A stretch of 64,000 nucleotides of DNA. It comes from Asticcacaulis sp. AC402 (GTDB lineage: Bacteria; Pseudomonadota; Alphaproteobacteria; Caulobacterales; Caulobacteraceae). Position numbers and translations under genes: made by a program. This document shows positions 16,302 through 26,891 of the stretch, in pieces (the first letter of the stretch is position 1; every line of letters begins with the position of its first letter). The notes under the pieces were generated by a model, which worked only from the letters and a program-made list of their open reading frames with translations, did not search any database and was not told the DNA's origin. The stretch lies in contig NZ_AWGC01000015.1 of NCBI RefSeq assembly GCF_000495835.1, positions 124,001-188,000 of the forward strand, in the 5' to 3' direction.

Positions 16302-17621
16302 ATGCGCCTGTCGCGCTTCTTTCTGCCGCTCCTCAAGGAAAACCCCGCCGAGGCACAGATCGTCTCGCACCGCCTGATGCTGCGCACCGGCATGATCCGA
16401 CAGCAGGCCGCCGGCATTTATGCCTGGCTGCCGCTGGGCTTGAAGGTCCTGCGCAAGGTGGAACGCATCGTTGAGGAAGAAATGGCGCGCGCCGGCTCGA
16501 TCCAGCTTCTGATGCCGACCCTGCAACTGGCCGACCTGTGGCGTGAATCCGGCCGTTACGAGGACTACGGCCAGGAGATGTTGCGTATCAAGGACCGTCA
16601 CGACCGCGACCTGCTGTACGGCCCCACGGCCGAAGAAGCCGTAACCGAGGTCTTCCGGGCCAGCGTTAAGTCGTACAAGGACCTGCCCCTCAACCTGTAC
16701 CAGATCTCATGGAAGTTCCGCGACGAGCAGCGTCCACGCTTTGGCGTCATGCGCGGCCGGGAATTCCTGATGAAGGACGCCTATTCCTTCGATGTCGACG
16801 AAGCGTCGGCGCGCAAGGCCTATAACCGGATGTTTGTCGCCTATCTCAACACCTTCTCGCGCATGGGCCTTAAGGCCGTGCCAATGCGCGCCGATACTGG
16901 CCCGATCGGCGGTGACCTCAGCCACGAATTCATTATCCTGGCTGATACCGGCGAAAGCGCCGTCTTCTGCCACAAGGATCTGGTCGATATGCCGCCCCCC
17001 GGTAACGATGTCGACTGGAACGACCTGCAAGGTGTGGTCGACCAACGGACCGCGCTTTATGCCGCCACCGAGGAAATGCACGACGAAGCCGCCTTCGGTG
17101 AAGTCCCCGAGGACAAGAAGCTGTCCGCGCGCGGTATCGAGGTCGGCCATATCTTCTATTTCGGCGAGAAATACTCCAAGCCGATGAAAGCCACGGTCAA
17201 TGGCCCCGACGGCGAAGTCACCGTCCACATGGGCTCGTACGGCGTTGGCGTCTCGCGCCTGTTGGGTGCCATCATCGAAGCGTCGCACGACGAAGCCGGC
17301 ATCATCTGGCCGGAGAGTGTCGCGCCCTTTGATGTTGCCCTGATCAACCTGCGGTCCGGCGATGCCGATTGCGACGCTGCCTGCGACCAGGCCTATGCGG
17401 CGCTGACGGCGGCCGGCCGTGACGTGCTGTATCACGACACCGACGAGCGCCCCGGCGCCAAGTTCGCCTCCATGGACCTGATCGGTATCCCCTGGCAGCT
17501 CATCATAGGGCCCAAGGGCCTGGCTGAAGGTAACGCCGAACTCAAGAACCGCGCGACCGGCGAGCGCCAGACAGCGCCGTTCGACGATGTCCTGGCACAA
17601 TTGACCAAGAGTAAAGCATGA
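16302..17621 (+). CDS. proS: Prolyl-tRNA synthetase, short alphaproteobacterial type
   Basis: 439 residues from ATG 16302 ([18 protein letters not shown]); the upstream extension to 16233 lacks family features. The class II aminoacyl-tRNA synthetase core is clear: motif 2 [21 protein letters not shown], motif 3 [16 protein letters not shown], and a C-terminal anticodon-binding domain. It lacks the inserted editing domain of the 570-residue bacterial type, as usual in this class. The lolC gene overlaps its stop by four bases (ATGA), so proS, lolC and lolD are one transcript. Confidence 0.95.
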   Translation: MRLSRFFLPLLKENPAEAQIVSHRLMLRTGMIRQQAAGIYAWLPLGLKVLRKVERIVEEEMARAGSIQLLMPTLQLADLWRESGRYEDYGQEMLRIKDRHDRDLLYGPTAEEAVTEVFRASVKSYKDLPLNLYQISWKFRDEQRPRFGVMRGREFLMKDAYSFDVDEASARKAYNRMFVAYLNTFSRMGLKAVPMRADTGPIGGDLSHEFIILADTGESAVFCHKDLVDMPPPGNDVDWNDLQGVVDQRTALYAATEEMHDEAAFGEVPEDKKLSARGIEVGHIFYFGEKYSKPMKATVNGPDGEVTVHMGSYGVGVSRLLGAIIEASHDEAGIIWPESVAPFDVALINLRSGDADCDAACDQAYAALTAAGRDVLYHDTDERPGAKFASMDLIGIPWQLIIGPKGLAEGNAELKNRATGERQTAPFDDVLAQLTKSKA

Positions 17622-18901
17622 ACCTGCTGTCGCTGTTGCGCTTTCGGGCGTGGGAATTCGACCTGTCGTTGAAGTACCTGCGCACCAAGCGCAAGGACGG
17701 TGGCATTGCTGTCATCGCGATCATTTCCTTTGTTGGGATCGCTCTGGCAGTGACGGCGTTAATCAGCGTTTTGTCGATCATGAACGGCTTCCGCGAAGAG
17801 CTGATGAGTCGCGTCCTGGCTTTCGGTGGACACGGCTATGTCTATGGTCGCGCCATCGACGATTTCGCCCATCGCGACGATATGGTGGCGCGGCTGAAAA
17901 ATGTGCCGGGTGTGATCAGTGCCTCTCCGTTTATCGATTCCCCTGGCCTGATTCAGACGGGCGCCGGCCGCACCGGCGGCGGCATCATGCGCGGCGTGGT
18001 GCCGGAAGATCTGAAAAAAACTCCCATTATTGCTGATACAATTGCCCCCGGCGGCTCGATGGAGCAGTTCGGAATCGGCGATTACGGAGGCGATGTCGTG
18101 CTCATGGGCGACGGCCTGGCGCGGCAGATCAATGCCATTCCGGGCGACGAGGTAACCCTGATCTCGCCGGGACGCTCGACCTCTTTCGGAGCTGCGCCAC
18201 TGCGCAAGACCTATATCGTCGGCGGCCTGTTCCATAGCGGAGTCAGCCAGATTGACCAGTCTTTTGTCTATATGCCAATTCAGCAGGCCCAGTTGTTCTT
18301 CGATCGTGAGGACGAATGGGATGCGCTCGAAATCAGGGTCGACAAACCCTACGAGGTCCAGGAATACCGCGACGCCATCGTAAAGGCGGTCGGCGAGGGT
18401 GGTTTGTTCGAAGACTGGACGATCCAAAACGCCGCAACCTGGAGCGCGCTGAAGATTGAACGCGCCGCCATGCGCTTTATCCTGTTCTTTATCGTCATCA
18501 TCGCAACCATGAATATCATTTCCGGCGTTGTCATGCTGGTGAAGAACAAGGCGCGCGACGTCGCTATCCTTCGCACTATGGGAGCAGGGAGGGCGTCTAT
18601 CACCCGGGTCTTCTTCCTGACCGGTGTGATGATCGGCGCTGCCGGCACGGCAACCGGTCTGCTGCTGGGCGTGCTGTTCTGCACATTTATCCGCCAAATC
18701 CAATTGGCTCTCGAAGCGGTTTTCAACGTCAAGGTTTTCGATTCCAGCGTCTATTACCTCGACTATGTTCCGGCCAAGATGGAACTGTCGGAAGTGATCT
18801 TCGTTGCGGTGGCCTCGCTGCTGGCGTCCTGTCTGTCGACTTTGTTCCCGGCCCTGTGGGCGTCCAAGCTCGAACCGGTGGAGGCTTTGCGCTATGAGTA
18901 A
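17618..18901 (+). CDS. lolC: Lipoprotein-releasing ABC transporter permease (LolC/E family)
   Basis: 427 residues. A first transmembrane helix around residues 28-50 is followed by a large periplasmic domain (to about 275) and three C-terminal helices, the LolC/LolE/FtsX-type topology. Marks are [16 protein letters not shown] at the N-terminus, [24 protein letters not shown], the cytosolic coupling helix, and the ending [10 protein letters not shown]. With LolD it lifts lipoproteins from the inner membrane to LolA. As only one permease gene is seen, a homodimer (LolF-like) is possible. ATG 17618 overlaps the proS stop; lolD starts inside its last codons. Confidence 0.92.
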   Translation: MNLLSLLRFRAWEFDLSLKYLRTKRKDGGIAVIAIISFVGIALAVTALISVLSIMNGFREELMSRVLAFGGHGYVYGRAIDDFAHRDDMVARLKNVPGVISASPFIDSPGLIQTGAGRTGGGIMRGVVPEDLKKTPIIADTIAPGGSMEQFGIGDYGGDVVLMGDGLARQINAIPGDEVTLISPGRSTSFGAAPLRKTYIVGGLFHSGVSQIDQSFVYMPIQQAQLFFDREDEWDALEIRVDKPYEVQEYRDAIVKAVGEGGLFEDWTIQNAATWSALKIERAAMRFILFFIVIIATMNIISGVVMLVKNKARDVAILRTMGAGRASITRVFFLTGVMIGAAGTATGLLLGVLFCTFIRQIQLALEAVFNVKVFDSSVYYLDYVPAKMELSEVIFVAVASLLASCLSTLFPALWASKLEPVEALRYE

Positions 18902-19640
18902 GCCTGTTCTCAACCTGAAAGGCCTGCACCGCGACTACGACATCGGCGACGGTCGCAAACTGGCGGTTCTGAAGGGGGTTGACCTGGAGGTTATGCCCGG
19001 CGAACTGGTAGGCCTGATCGGGCCGTCGGGCTCGGGCAAGTCGTCCCTGCTGCACGCCATCGGCCTGCTTGAAGCCATTTCGGACGAATCGAAAAAAGAC
19101 AAAAAGACCGCAAAGTCTGCGCAAACGACTGCTGCAGAACTGCTGATTGACGGCGGTGATTTCACCCGGGCCGACGATGACGCCCGCACCCGGACACGTC
19201 TGCACAAGATCGGCTTCGTGTATCAGTTCCACCACCTGCTCCCGGAATATACAGCGCTGGGCAATGTCGCGGTGCCGCAACGCATCCTGGGGCGACCGGC
19301 CAAGGAGGCGGAAGCGCGGGCTCGGGAGTTGCTGACGGCGCTTGGCCTGGCCGAACGGCTGGACCATCTGCCGTCGCAGCTGTCGGGTGGAGAACAGCAG
19401 CGTGTGGCCGTGGCGCGTGCCCTAGCCAACCGGCCTTGCCTGCTGCTGGCGGACGAACCGACGGGCAATCTCGACCCGGCGACATCGCAGCAGGTGTTCG
19501 AAGCGCTGAAAACGATCATCAAGGCCCAGGGGGTGGGGGCAGTGATTGCGACTCATAACTTGCATTTGGCAACCCATATGGACCGTGTCGTCCGCCTCGA
19601 AGACGGCAAGCTGGTCGAAGTCGCCCCGGAAGCCGTCTGA
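18894..19640 (+). CDS. lolD: Lipoprotein-releasing ABC transporter ATPase
   Basis: 248 residues from ATG 18894, overlapping lolC by 8 bases. Walker A GPSGSGKSS (43-51), signature LSGGEQQR (163-170) and Walker B LLLADEP (183-189) are intact, and FVYQFHHLLPEYTALGNV is the LolD-typical Q-loop region. Residues about 62-82 form a Lys/Ser/Thr-rich insert (ISDESKKDKKTAKSAQTTA) not expected in LolD, which is usually near 225-230 residues. It powers the LolC/E permease to release outer-membrane lipoproteins. Confidence 0.94.
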   Translation: MSKPVLNLKGLHRDYDIGDGRKLAVLKGVDLEVMPGELVGLIGPSGSGKSSLLHAIGLLEAISDESKKDKKTAKSAQTTAAELLIDGGDFTRADDDARTRTRLHKIGFVYQFHHLLPEYTALGNVAVPQRILGRPAKEAEARARELLTALGLAERLDHLPSQLSGGEQQRVAVARALANRPCLLLADEPTGNLDPATSQQVFEALKTIIKAQGVGAVIATHNLHLATHMDRVVRLEDGKLVEVAPEAV

Positions 19641-19654
19641 TGCACCTGACTTAT

Positions 19655-19676
19655 CCTCCACCGCACGCGGGGGAGG
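19655..19676. other. Stem-loop after lolD
   Basis: CCTCCACCGC and GCGGGGGAGG form a 10-bp stem with one mismatch around AC, 15 bases past the lolD stop, with no T-run. The following GTGTCGAGC...GTCGAGACGGAGGGGGAGCC resembles a GC-rich repeat I remember from other alphaproteobacteria. It may act in transcript ending or be a repeat fragment. Confidence 0.4.
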
Positions 19677-19794
19677 TGTCGAGCAAGGGAGCCTTCTTAG
19701 GCGACCGCGTCGAGACGGAGGGGGAGCCGGGAGCTCCTAACTTTCCTAGAGAGACGCTGCCTATCTTTGGAGATATACGGTAGGAACGATCGCT

Positions 19795-20247
19795 CTATCC
19801 AGCCCGTGGAGGCAGCCTTCGAATTTGAAAGCCGGTCTTGTTCTGTTCAAAACCGGCGTCCTGATAAAACTTCAGGACCTCCGGCCGCTTCGAACCTGTC
19901 AGCAGCATGACCTTATAGCAGCCGGCATGCCATGCCGCCTCCGTCGCGTGCTTGAGGACAGCCTTGCCATATCCCCTGCTGCGAAACCTCGCGTCGGTCA
20001 CGACGTTTTCGATCAGGGCATAGGGTGCCGCACCGCGCGTGAGATTTGGGATCACGACAAGCGTACAACTCGCGACGATTGCCTCACCCAAACATCCAAC
20101 GAGAATAGTACTGCCTGGATAAAGCTTCAGCAGCTCCAGATTTCTCAAGCCGTCCTCAACCGTCGTTTCCTTATCGGCGGGATCAAGATGGCGGTACAGG
20201 TTCAGCAGGTCTGCTATATCTTCGCGGTCGGCAGATCGAATTTTCAT
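19795..20247 (-). CDS. GNAT-family N-acetyltransferase
   Basis: 150 residues forming one GNAT domain. The acetyl-CoA pyrophosphate loop is ARFRSRGYGKAVLKHA (motif A), preceded by a beta strand YALIENVVTD and followed by CYKVMLLTGSKRPEVLKFYQDAGFEQ (motif B). Start MKIRSADREDIADLLNLYRHL is typical. The substrate cannot be told. It stands alone, convergent with lolD and divergent from the dnaE region. Confidence 0.85.
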   Translation of the reverse strand: MKIRSADREDIADLLNLYRHLDPADKETTVEDGLRNLELLKLYPGSTILVGCLGEAIVASCTLVVIPNLTRGAAPYALIENVVTDARFRSRGYGKAVLKHATEAAWHAGCYKVMLLTGSKRPEVLKFYQDAGFEQNKTGFQIRRLPPRAG

Positions 20248-20758
20248 GTCGTACCCCGCCGCGCAGCAGCATTCAATAGTAAGATCTTTGAAACCGCGAA
20301 TGAACGCGAATAAGCGCGAATAGAGAGCGCAAAGGCGCTAAGGCATGGATTGACAGGCCGCGGCCGGGCAGGCACGTCCTGAAATTCGCTTTTATTCGCG
20401 TTCATTCCCGGTTTCAACCTCTTTGGGGAGGGAAGGCCGCTGCGCGGCGTCAGAAAGACCGCAAACCCCGGCAGCTTGTTCCCCTAGGCACACGCCACCC
20501 TGTGAATAAAAATCTCCATAAATTCAAATATGTATATGATTTGTTCCCATTGTGAACAGATTCCTGTTGCAGTGAGAACAAATGGAGAATATAGAACAAA
20601 ACAGGAATAAAGCTGTTGAGGATGTGGACAAATGGTTAGTGCGGTTCATAACGTGTTGTCTTTCGCCGCCGTTGCGGGTTTTGTTGTGGTCATGTGTCAT
20701 CTGATGTCGCTGGCCGCCTGAGTCGTAGCCAGCCTGGACACAGGCAGGAGCGTTAGCC
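20248..20758. other. 511-base gap before dnaE
   Basis: No gene is supported. It holds a 34-base near-perfect inverted repeat (20288-20321 with 20384-20417) and an AT-rich stretch (20511-20640) with four GTTC/GAAC motifs (20543, 20554, 20576, 20594). The dnaE ribosome site CAGGAG is at 20745-20750. Confidence 0.5.
20288..20417. repeat. Long inverted repeat built on GCGAATGAACGCGAATA
   Basis: The left arm 20288-20321 (GAAACCGCGAATGAACGCGAATAAG core) is repeated in reverse complement at 20384-20417 with only about three mismatches, 62 bases apart. Within the left arm the unit GCGAAT recurs three times at 8-10 base steps. Confidence 0.75.
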
Positions 20759-23700
20759 GTGAGCGAAGACTTCATTCATTTGCGCGTGCGCTCGGCCTAT
20801 TCGCTCCTGGAAGGGGCGGTCAAGGCCTACGATATGGGCAAGCTGGCCCATAAGAACGGTATGCCGGCGGTTGCCATCACCGACCGGTGCAATCTTTACG
20901 GCGCGCTCGAATTTTCCCAGGCCTGCAAGGATGCCGGCGTCCAGCCGCTTGTCGGCTGCGCCCTCCCGGTCAAGGGCATTGGCGGTACGCCGACGGAAAA
21001 GTGGGCCCGCATCCCGACCCTCGTTATCCTGTGCCAGAACGAGCAGGGCTGGCTCAACCTCACCAAGCTGTCGTCCATCGCCTACGTCGAGTCCGACAAT
21101 ATGGACGAACCGCATGTTACCTGGGAGCAAGTTACCGCACATTGTGAGGGCCTGCTGCTGCTGTCGGGCGGTTATGACGGCCCGGTCGACGTCCTGTTCC
21201 GCCAGAACCGGCCGGACGAAGGCAAGGTGGCTCTGCAAGCCATGCTGCAAGCCTTCGGCGACCGGTTCTACATCGAGCTTCAGCGTCACGACGGCCGGCC
21301 GAAAGGCAGCGCCACCGAGGCAGGCCTGGTCGAGTTCGCCTATGGCAACGACGTTCCCCTGGTCGCCACCAACGATGCATATTTCGCCGCGGCGGAGCTT
21401 TATCGTGCCCACGAAGCCCTGCTGTGTATCTCCGACAGCACCTTCATGGGCATCGACGATCGCCGCAAGGTCACTAAGGACCACTGGTTCAAGCCGGCTG
21501 CTGCCATGCGTGAACTGTTCGCCGACCTGCCCGAAGCCTGCGACAACACCATCGAAATCGCCCGCCGTTGCGCCTTCCTGGTCAACAAGCGCGATCCTAT
21601 CCTGCCGCGCTTCGACACGGGCGCGGGCCGTAACGAAAACGAAGAACTGGCCTGGCAGGCGCGCGAAGGCCTGAAGATGCGCCTGAAACAGGTCAAGCTG
21701 GCCTGTCCCGAGGAAGATTACTGGGCGCGGCTGGAACGCGAGATTGGCGTCATCCAGAATATGGGATTTCCCGGCTACTTCCTGATCGTTTCGGACTTTA
21801 TCAAGTGGGCCAAGTCGCATGGCGTGCCGGTCGGGCCGGGGCGGGGGTCCGGCGCCGGCTCGCTGGTCGCCTGGGCGCTGACCATTACCGACCTGGATCC
21901 GTTGCGGTTTGGTCTGCTGTTCGAACGCTTCCTCAATCCTGAACGGGTCTCTATGCCCGACTTCGACATCGACTTCTGCCAGGAACGCCGCGAAGAGGTC
22001 ATCTCCTACGTCCAGCACAAATACGGCCGCGACCGCGTGGCCCAGATCATCACCTTTGGTACGCTTCAGGCGCGCGCCGTGCTGCGAGACGTCGGCCGGG
22101 TGATGCAACTGCCGTTGGGTCAGGTCGACCGCCTGTGTAAAATGGTGCCGAACAACCCGGCTAACCCGACCACCCTCGCGCAGGCCATCGAACTCGAACC
22201 GCGCCTGCGCGAGGCCAGGGACGACGACGAGCAGGTCAAGAACCTTCTCGACACGGCGCTGAAGCTCGAAGGTCTTTACCGCAACGCCTCGACCCACGCC
22301 GCCGGCATCGTTATCGGCGACCGCCCGTTGACCGAACTGGTGCCGCTCTACCGTGATCCGCGTTCCGACATTCCGGCGACCCAGTTCAACATGAAGTGGG
22401 TGGAAAGCGCCGGCCTGGTCAAGTTCGATTTCCTGGGGCTGAAGACTCTGACCGTGCTGGACCGCGCCGTGCGTTATCTCAAGAAGCGCGGCGTTGATAT
22501 CAACTTCACCACCTTGCCGCTGGACGATACGGCGACCTATGAGCTTCTCGCCTCAGGCCAGTCGATCGGCGTGTTCCAGCTTGAAAGTCAGGGCATGCGC
22601 GATACCCTGCGCAAGATGCGCTGTTCGTCGCTGGAAGAGATCACCGCCCTGATCTCGCTCTACCGTCCGGGCCCGATGGACAATATCGACACCTATGTCG
22701 ACCGCAAGTTCGGCCGGATGGAGATCGACATGCTCCACGCCAGCCTGGAGCCGGTGCTGAAGGAAACCTACGGCGTCATCATCTACCAGGAGCAGGTGAT
22801 GCAGATTGCCCAGGTCCTGTCGGGCTACAGCCTGGGCGAAGCCGACCTGCTGCGCCGCGCCATGGGTAAGAAGAAGAAGGAAGAAATGGACCTGCAGAAG
22901 GTCCGTTTCATCACCGGCGCCAAGGAGAAGGGGGTTGCGGAATCGCAATCCGACTTCATCTTCGAACTGGTCAACAAGTTCGCCGGCTACGGGTTCAACA
23001 AGTCGCACGCCGCCGCCTACGCCTTTATTTCCTACCAGACCGGCTACCTCAAGGCCAACCACCCGGTCGAGTTCTTCGCCGCCTCGTTCAGCCTCGATAT
23101 CGCCAATACCGATAAACTGGCCGTCTTCTACCAGGATGCCCGCCGCTTCGGCGTAACCATCCGCCCGCCCGATATCAACCGGTCCATGGCCGATTTCGAC
23201 GTCGAGAACGGCGAACTGCTCTACGCCTTGGGCGCCATCCGTAACGTCGGCTTCGAAGCCATGCTGAGCGTAGTCCAGGCGCGCGAAGAGGGCGGCAAGT
23301 TCACCGACCTGTTCGATTTCCTGGAGCGGATCGACCCGAAATCCGTCAACAAGCGCGCCATTGAAAACCTGGCCAAGGCGGGCGCCTTCGATTCCCTCCA
23401 CCCCAATCGGGCGCAGATCGTGGCCGCCGCCGACATGCTGGTCGCCTATGCCCAGAGCGTGGCGGCGGAACGCGCTTCGGCCCAGGTCAGCCTTTTCGGT
23501 TCGACCGAAGCCTCGCGCCCACGCCTGCCCAAGGTGTTGGCGTCGGCAGGACCGGAACGGCTGGACGAGGAACTGGCGGCTATCGGCTTTTATCTGTCCG
23601 GCCATCCGCTCGAGGACATGCTGGATGTCTTTAAGCGCCGCAAGATCACCCTCTATGCCGAGGCCGTGGGGCTGGCCCTGGAGGGCCATGACGCCTTCCG

Positions 23701-24181
23701 CATGGCCGGGATTGTCCGTCGCCGGCAAGAACGTGCTGCGGCCGGCTCAGGTGAGAAGTTCGCCTTCGTCACCCTGTCCGACCCGAGTGGCGAGTACGAA
23801 GTCCTGTTCCCACCGGAATCGCTGCGCCGTTGCCGCGATCAACTGGAGCCGGGCGCCTCGATCGTTCTCAAGGTCCGTTGCAAGGGCAAAGAGGGCGAGG
23901 TCCGTTTCTTCGGCGACGAGGCTGGTCCGATGGCGACCAGCCTCAAGACTGATGATCTGGGTTTGAAATTGCACGTCTCGGCCCAGGTCATCAACCTGGC
24001 TGACCTGCGCGCCCAACTTGAGGCGTCGAAACTGCCGAACGGTGGCAAGATCAGCCTGTTGAGCGACCTGGCGGGCCAGGGTCAGATCGAGTTCGACCTG
24101 CCGCACCGCTATAGCCTCGACGCCCACCTGCGCGGCCGCCTGAAAGCCATGCCGGGCGTCCTGTATTGCGAAGACGTGTAA
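20759..24181 (+). CDS. dnaE: DNA polymerase III subunit alpha
   Basis: 1140 residues, the replicative DnaE1 type. The PHP domain starts [18 protein letters not shown]; the usual second His of that motif is Arg here, as I recall for alphaproteobacterial DnaE, so PHP metal binding is probably reduced. The palm catalytic triad region [15 protein letters not shown] (about 400-415), [26 protein letters not shown] and a C-terminal OB fold ([11 protein letters not shown] onward) follow in order. GTG 20759 is chosen because CAGGAG lies 8 bases upstream. It is the main chromosomal replicase. Its TAA stop is the first triplet of family B copy B3. Confidence 0.97.
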   Translation: MSEDFIHLRVRSAYSLLEGAVKAYDMGKLAHKNGMPAVAITDRCNLYGALEFSQACKDAGVQPLVGCALPVKGIGGTPTEKWARIPTLVILCQNEQGWLNLTKLSSIAYVESDNMDEPHVTWEQVTAHCEGLLLLSGGYDGPVDVLFRQNRPDEGKVALQAMLQAFGDRFYIELQRHDGRPKGSATEAGLVEFAYGNDVPLVATNDAYFAAAELYRAHEALLCISDSTFMGIDDRRKVTKDHWFKPAAAMRELFADLPEACDNTIEIARRCAFLVNKRDPILPRFDTGAGRNENEELAWQAREGLKMRLKQVKLACPEEDYWARLEREIGVIQNMGFPGYFLIVSDFIKWAKSHGVPVGPGRGSGAGSLVAWALTITDLDPLRFGLLFERFLNPERVSMPDFDIDFCQERREEVISYVQHKYGRDRVAQIITFGTLQARAVLRDVGRVMQLPLGQVDRLCKMVPNNPANPTTLAQAIELEPRLREARDDDEQVKNLLDTALKLEGLYRNASTHAAGIVIGDRPLTELVPLYRDPRSDIPATQFNMKWVESAGLVKFDFLGLKTLTVLDRAVRYLKKRGVDINFTTLPLDDTATYELLASGQSIGVFQLESQGMRDTLRKMRCSSLEEITALISLYRPGPMDNIDTYVDRKFGRMEIDMLHASLEPVLKETYGVIIYQEQVMQIAQVLSGYSLGEADLLRRAMGKKKKEEMDLQKVRFITGAKEKGVAESQSDFIFELVNKFAGYGFNKSHAAAYAFISYQTGYLKANHPVEFFAASFSLDIANTDKLAVFYQDARRFGVTIRPPDINRSMADFDVENGELLYALGAIRNVGFEAMLSVVQAREEGGKFTDLFDFLERIDPKSVNKRAIENLAKAGAFDSLHPNRAQIVAAADMLVAYAQSVAAERASAQVSLFGSTEASRPRLPKVLASAGPERLDEELAAIGFYLSGHPLEDMLDVFKRRKITLYAEAVGLALEGHDAFRMAGIVRRRQERAAAGSGEKFAFVTLSDPSGEYEVLFPPESLRRCRDQLEPGASIVLKVRCKGKEGEVRFFGDEAGPMATSLKTDDLGLKLHVSAQVINLADLRAQLEASKLPNGGKISLLSDLAGQGQIEFDLPHRYSLDAHLRGRLKAMPGVLYCEDV

Positions 24182-24345
24182 TTCCAACCCGCGAAAATCT
24201 TGACTCTTCGTGGGTTGGCAAGCGCGCCAGAGAACGTACTTCGGGCGCCCGAGCTTTTGCGAGGAGCCATGGGGGACGCCTAATCCGGCGCTTGAGCTAA
24301 AAAAAAGCGAATACCAAGCGTCATTCTTTATGAGGCTTGGTATAA
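24179..24345 (+). repeat. Family B element, copy B3
   Basis: TAA (the dnaE stop) and TTCCAACCCGCG...CGTGGGTTGG hairpin, AAGCGCGCCAGAGAACG, GCGAGGAGCCATGGGGGACG, CCGGCGCTTGAGC, and the ATACCAAGC...GCTTGGTA hairpin, ending with TAA. Confidence 0.92.
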
Positions 24346-24756
24346 GTCTTGTTTGGCCATCCCTGTAGACGGTCGAAATTGAGTGAGCTTTTCTTTCTTG
24401 TACGTCCCCAACAGGCGGGGAGGTACATGACAAAAATTTACCTCCCAACAGCTCACAGCTCCTCATCTGATTCCCGTGTCCTTTTAGCGACGGACAGGCT
24501 CCTCCGACGCGCTGACGAAGTTGAGCGAAATCCTTCACAACCACTTTGTCAAATCAGGCCACACCTCGTTTCAACCGAACCCATTTTCTTTACCGCAAGG
24601 CTTGATTTTTTCCGAAATTGTGAATAGGTGCACGCCATCTCACACGCAGGCGCGCGCCTTCTCCAAATGGCGATAGCGTTCCGAGGTCTTCATCCGGCAT
24701 GGGCTGGACGGACTTTTCTGTCTGCGGCGGATTATCGGAAGAAGGATACCCTATCT
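24346..24756. other. Gap and leader before rpsB
   Basis: No gene is supported. It contains an 8-bp inverted repeat (GGGAGGTA near 24418, TACCTCCC near 24440). The last 130 bases are probably the rpsB leader and may hold an S2 autoregulatory fold that I cannot identify by eye. Confidence 0.35.
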
Positions 24757-25563
24757 ATGGCTATGCCAGAAATCTCCATGCGTCTGCTCCTCGAAGCCGG
24801 CGCCCACTTCGGCCACCAGACCCACCGCTGGAACCCGAAGATGGAACGTTACCTGTTCGGTGCCCGCTCGAACATCCATATCATTGACCTGTCGCAGACC
24901 CTGCCGCTGTTCCATCAGGCGCTCCTGAAAGTGCGCGAAGTGGCCGCCGCTGGTGGCCGCGTACTGTTCGTCGGCACCAAGCGTCAAGCCCAGGGCCCGG
25001 TCGCCGTGGCCGCCAAGCGTTCGGCACAGTACTATGTCAACCACCGCTGGCTGGGCGGCACGCTCACCAACTGGCGCACCATCTCGGGCTCCATCGCGCG
25101 CCTGCGTGAGCTGGAAAACGTTCTGGACAGCAATCCGGCTGGTCGTTCCAAGAAGGAACTGCTGACCCTGACCCGCGAGCGCGAAAAGCTGGAGCTTTCA
25201 CTGGGCGGCATCAAGGACATGGGCGGCATCCCCGACCTGATGTTCGTGATCGATACCAACAAGGAAGCGATTGCCATCCAGGAAGCGCGCAAGCTGAATA
25301 TACCGGTCATCGGCATCCTCGACTCGAACTCGGATCCGGATGGCATTACCTATCCGGTCCCGGGGAACGATGACGCCGCCCGCGCATTGCAGCTGTACTG
25401 CGATCTGATCGCTGACGCGGTCCTCGATGGCCTGGCCGCCGGCCAGGTCGCCTCGGGTGTCGACCTGGGCGCCGCGATTGCCCCGATGGAGCCGGCTCTG
25501 GCTGAGCCCGCACTCGCACCCGCGGCTGAAGAAGCCCCGGCGGACACTACCGCCGAGGTCTAA
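24757..25563 (+). CDS. rpsB: 30S ribosomal protein S2
   Basis: 268 residues from ATG 24757; GAAGGA lies about ten bases upstream. The S2 core is plain: [65 protein letters not shown] and [19 protein letters not shown]. The last 30 residues are an Ala/Pro/Glu-rich tail. It heads the rpsB-tsf-pyrH-frr group. Its TAA stop is the first triplet of family B copy B4, which lies between rpsB and tsf. Confidence 0.98.
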   Translation: MAMPEISMRLLLEAGAHFGHQTHRWNPKMERYLFGARSNIHIIDLSQTLPLFHQALLKVREVAAAGGRVLFVGTKRQAQGPVAVAAKRSAQYYVNHRWLGGTLTNWRTISGSIARLRELENVLDSNPAGRSKKELLTLTREREKLELSLGGIKDMGGIPDLMFVIDTNKEAIAIQEARKLNIPVIGILDSNSDPDGITYPVPGNDDAARALQLYCDLIADAVLDGLAAGQVASGVDLGAAIAPMEPALAEPALAPAAEEAPADTTAEV

Positions 25564-25699
25564 TACCAACCCGCGAAAATCTTGACTCATCGTGGGTTGG
25601 CAAGCGCGACTGCGCGCCCGAGCTTTTGCGAGGAGCCATGCGGCGCTTGAGCTGAAAAAAGCGAATACCAAGCGTCATTCTTTATGAGGCTTGGTATAA
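25561..25699 (+). repeat. Family B element, copy B4 (shortened)
   Basis: TAA (the rpsB stop), ATACCAACCCGCG...CGTGGGTTGG hairpin, GCGAGGAGCCATGCGGCG, TTGAGCTGAAAAAAGCG, and the ATACCAAGC...GCTTGGTA hairpin, ending in TAA. About 28 bases shorter than B3 because parts around the CCGGCG segment are missing. From 25700 to 25844 I see only the tsf leader. Confidence 0.92.
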
Positions 25700-25844
25700 G
25701 GCTTCTTGTGTAACCGGCCGACGGAAGTTCGGCCGAGTGTTTTCGCGGCAGCCTGGGCCGGAGAGGTCCCGGCTGTCGCTAATATGACATCTATCGCCGC
25801 TAAGGCTGCGGCGATTTTAATCTTACTGATTCTGGAGGATTTCC

Positions 25845-26750
25845 ATGGCCGAGATCACTGCTGCCCTGGTGAAGGAACTGCGCGAAAAGTCCGGCGTAGG
25901 CATGATGGACTGCAAGAAGGCGCTGTCGGAAAACGACGGCGACATCGAAGCATCCCTGGACTGGCTGCGCGCCAAAGGCCTGTCCAAGGCGGCCAAGAAG
26001 GCCGACCGTATCGCCGCCGAAGGTCTGGTCGTTATCGCCACCAGCGGCACGACCGCCGCAGCCGTCGAAGTCAACGCTGAAACCGACTTCGTAGCCCGCA
26101 ACGACCTGTTCCAGGCCCTGGCTCGCGCCGCCGGCCAATCGGGGCTGACAGCCAATTCGGCCGAGGAGGTTCACGCTTCGGTCGAAGACCAGATCACCCA
26201 TCTGATTGCCACCATTGGCGAAAACATGATGGTTCGCCGCTTCGCCAAGCTGAGTGTTTCGCAAGGCGTCGTCGCGACCTACATCCACAACGCCGTCGCA
26301 CCGGACCTCGGCCGTATCGGCGTGCTGGTAGCGCTCGAATCTGCGGGTGACCCGGCTGTGCTGAACGAAGTCGGTCGCAAGATTGCCATGCATGTCGCTG
26401 CCACCCAGCCGCAGTCGTTGACGACCGACGACCTCGACCCGGCCGCCGTCGAACGCGAAAAGGCGATCTTCACTGAGCAGGCCCTAGAATCGGGCAAGCC
26501 GGCTCAGGTCGTTGAGAAGATGGTTGAAGGCCGCATCCGCAAGTTCTTCGAAGAAGTCGTGCTGACCAAGCAGGCCTTCGTCATGAATCCGGATCAAACC
26601 ATTGAGCAATTGGTCGCCGACACAGCCAAGCAACTGGGCACGCCCGTCACCCTGACTGGCTTTACCCGCCTGGCCCTGGGCGAAGGCGTCGAAAAGAAGC
26701 AGGACGACTTCGCTGCCGAAGTCGCCGCCATGACCGGCGGCGTCGCTTAA
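25845..26750 (+). CDS. tsf: Translation elongation factor Ts
   Basis: 301 residues. It exchanges GDP for GTP on EF-Tu. Marks are the UBA-like N-terminal domain [25 protein letters not shown], the ETDFVARND motif that contacts EF-Tu, and the IGVLVALES core strand. GGAGGA lies six bases before the ATG. It follows rpsB, but the two are separated by a family B element, and a strong terminator closes the gene. Confidence 0.98.
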   Translation: MAEITAALVKELREKSGVGMMDCKKALSENDGDIEASLDWLRAKGLSKAAKKADRIAAEGLVVIATSGTTAAAVEVNAETDFVARNDLFQALARAAGQSGLTANSAEEVHASVEDQITHLIATIGENMMVRRFAKLSVSQGVVATYIHNAVAPDLGRIGVLVALESAGDPAVLNEVGRKIAMHVAATQPQSLTTDDLDPAAVEREKAIFTEQALESGKPAQVVEKMVEGRIRKFFEEVVLTKQAFVMNPDQTIEQLVADTAKQLGTPVTLTGFTRLALGEGVEKKQDDFAAEVAAMTGGVA

Positions 26751-26771
26751 GCGGGATTGGCCATAAAAAGA

Positions 26772-26811
26772 ACAGGGCGCGGACGTTCGCAACGTTCGCG
26801 CCCTTTTCTTT
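26772..26811 (+). terminator. Terminator of tsf
   Basis: A 13-bp stem GGGCGCGGACGTT/AACGTTCGCGCCC (26775-26787, 26791-26803) with one G-T pair and a CGC loop, followed by TTTTCTTT. Confidence 0.92.
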
Positions 26812-26891
26812 GCAGGCACAAAGCGCTAAACCCGGCGCGGGGCGCGGCATCCAGGCCGATTCATTGGCCACTTGATTCACCGGAGAGCACT

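Noticed and set aside
20288-20321. Periodic GCGAAT units considered as a CRISPR array
   Set aside because: Units are only 8-10 bases apart with no spacers, and no cas gene is in the window.
20524-20775. 83-codon minus frame overlapping the dnaE start
   Set aside because: It crosses the dnaE ribosome site and has no conserved features; the AT-rich part merely lacks stops in that frame.
20753-22297. 514-codon open frame on the minus strand opposite dnaE
   Set aside because: It is a high-GC antisense shadow of a gene with clear DnaE motifs, and it has no family features or ribosome site.
24349-24627. 92-codon plus frame before rpsB
   Set aside because: No ribosome site, no family resemblance, and it starts at the edge of repeat B3; treated as leader DNA.
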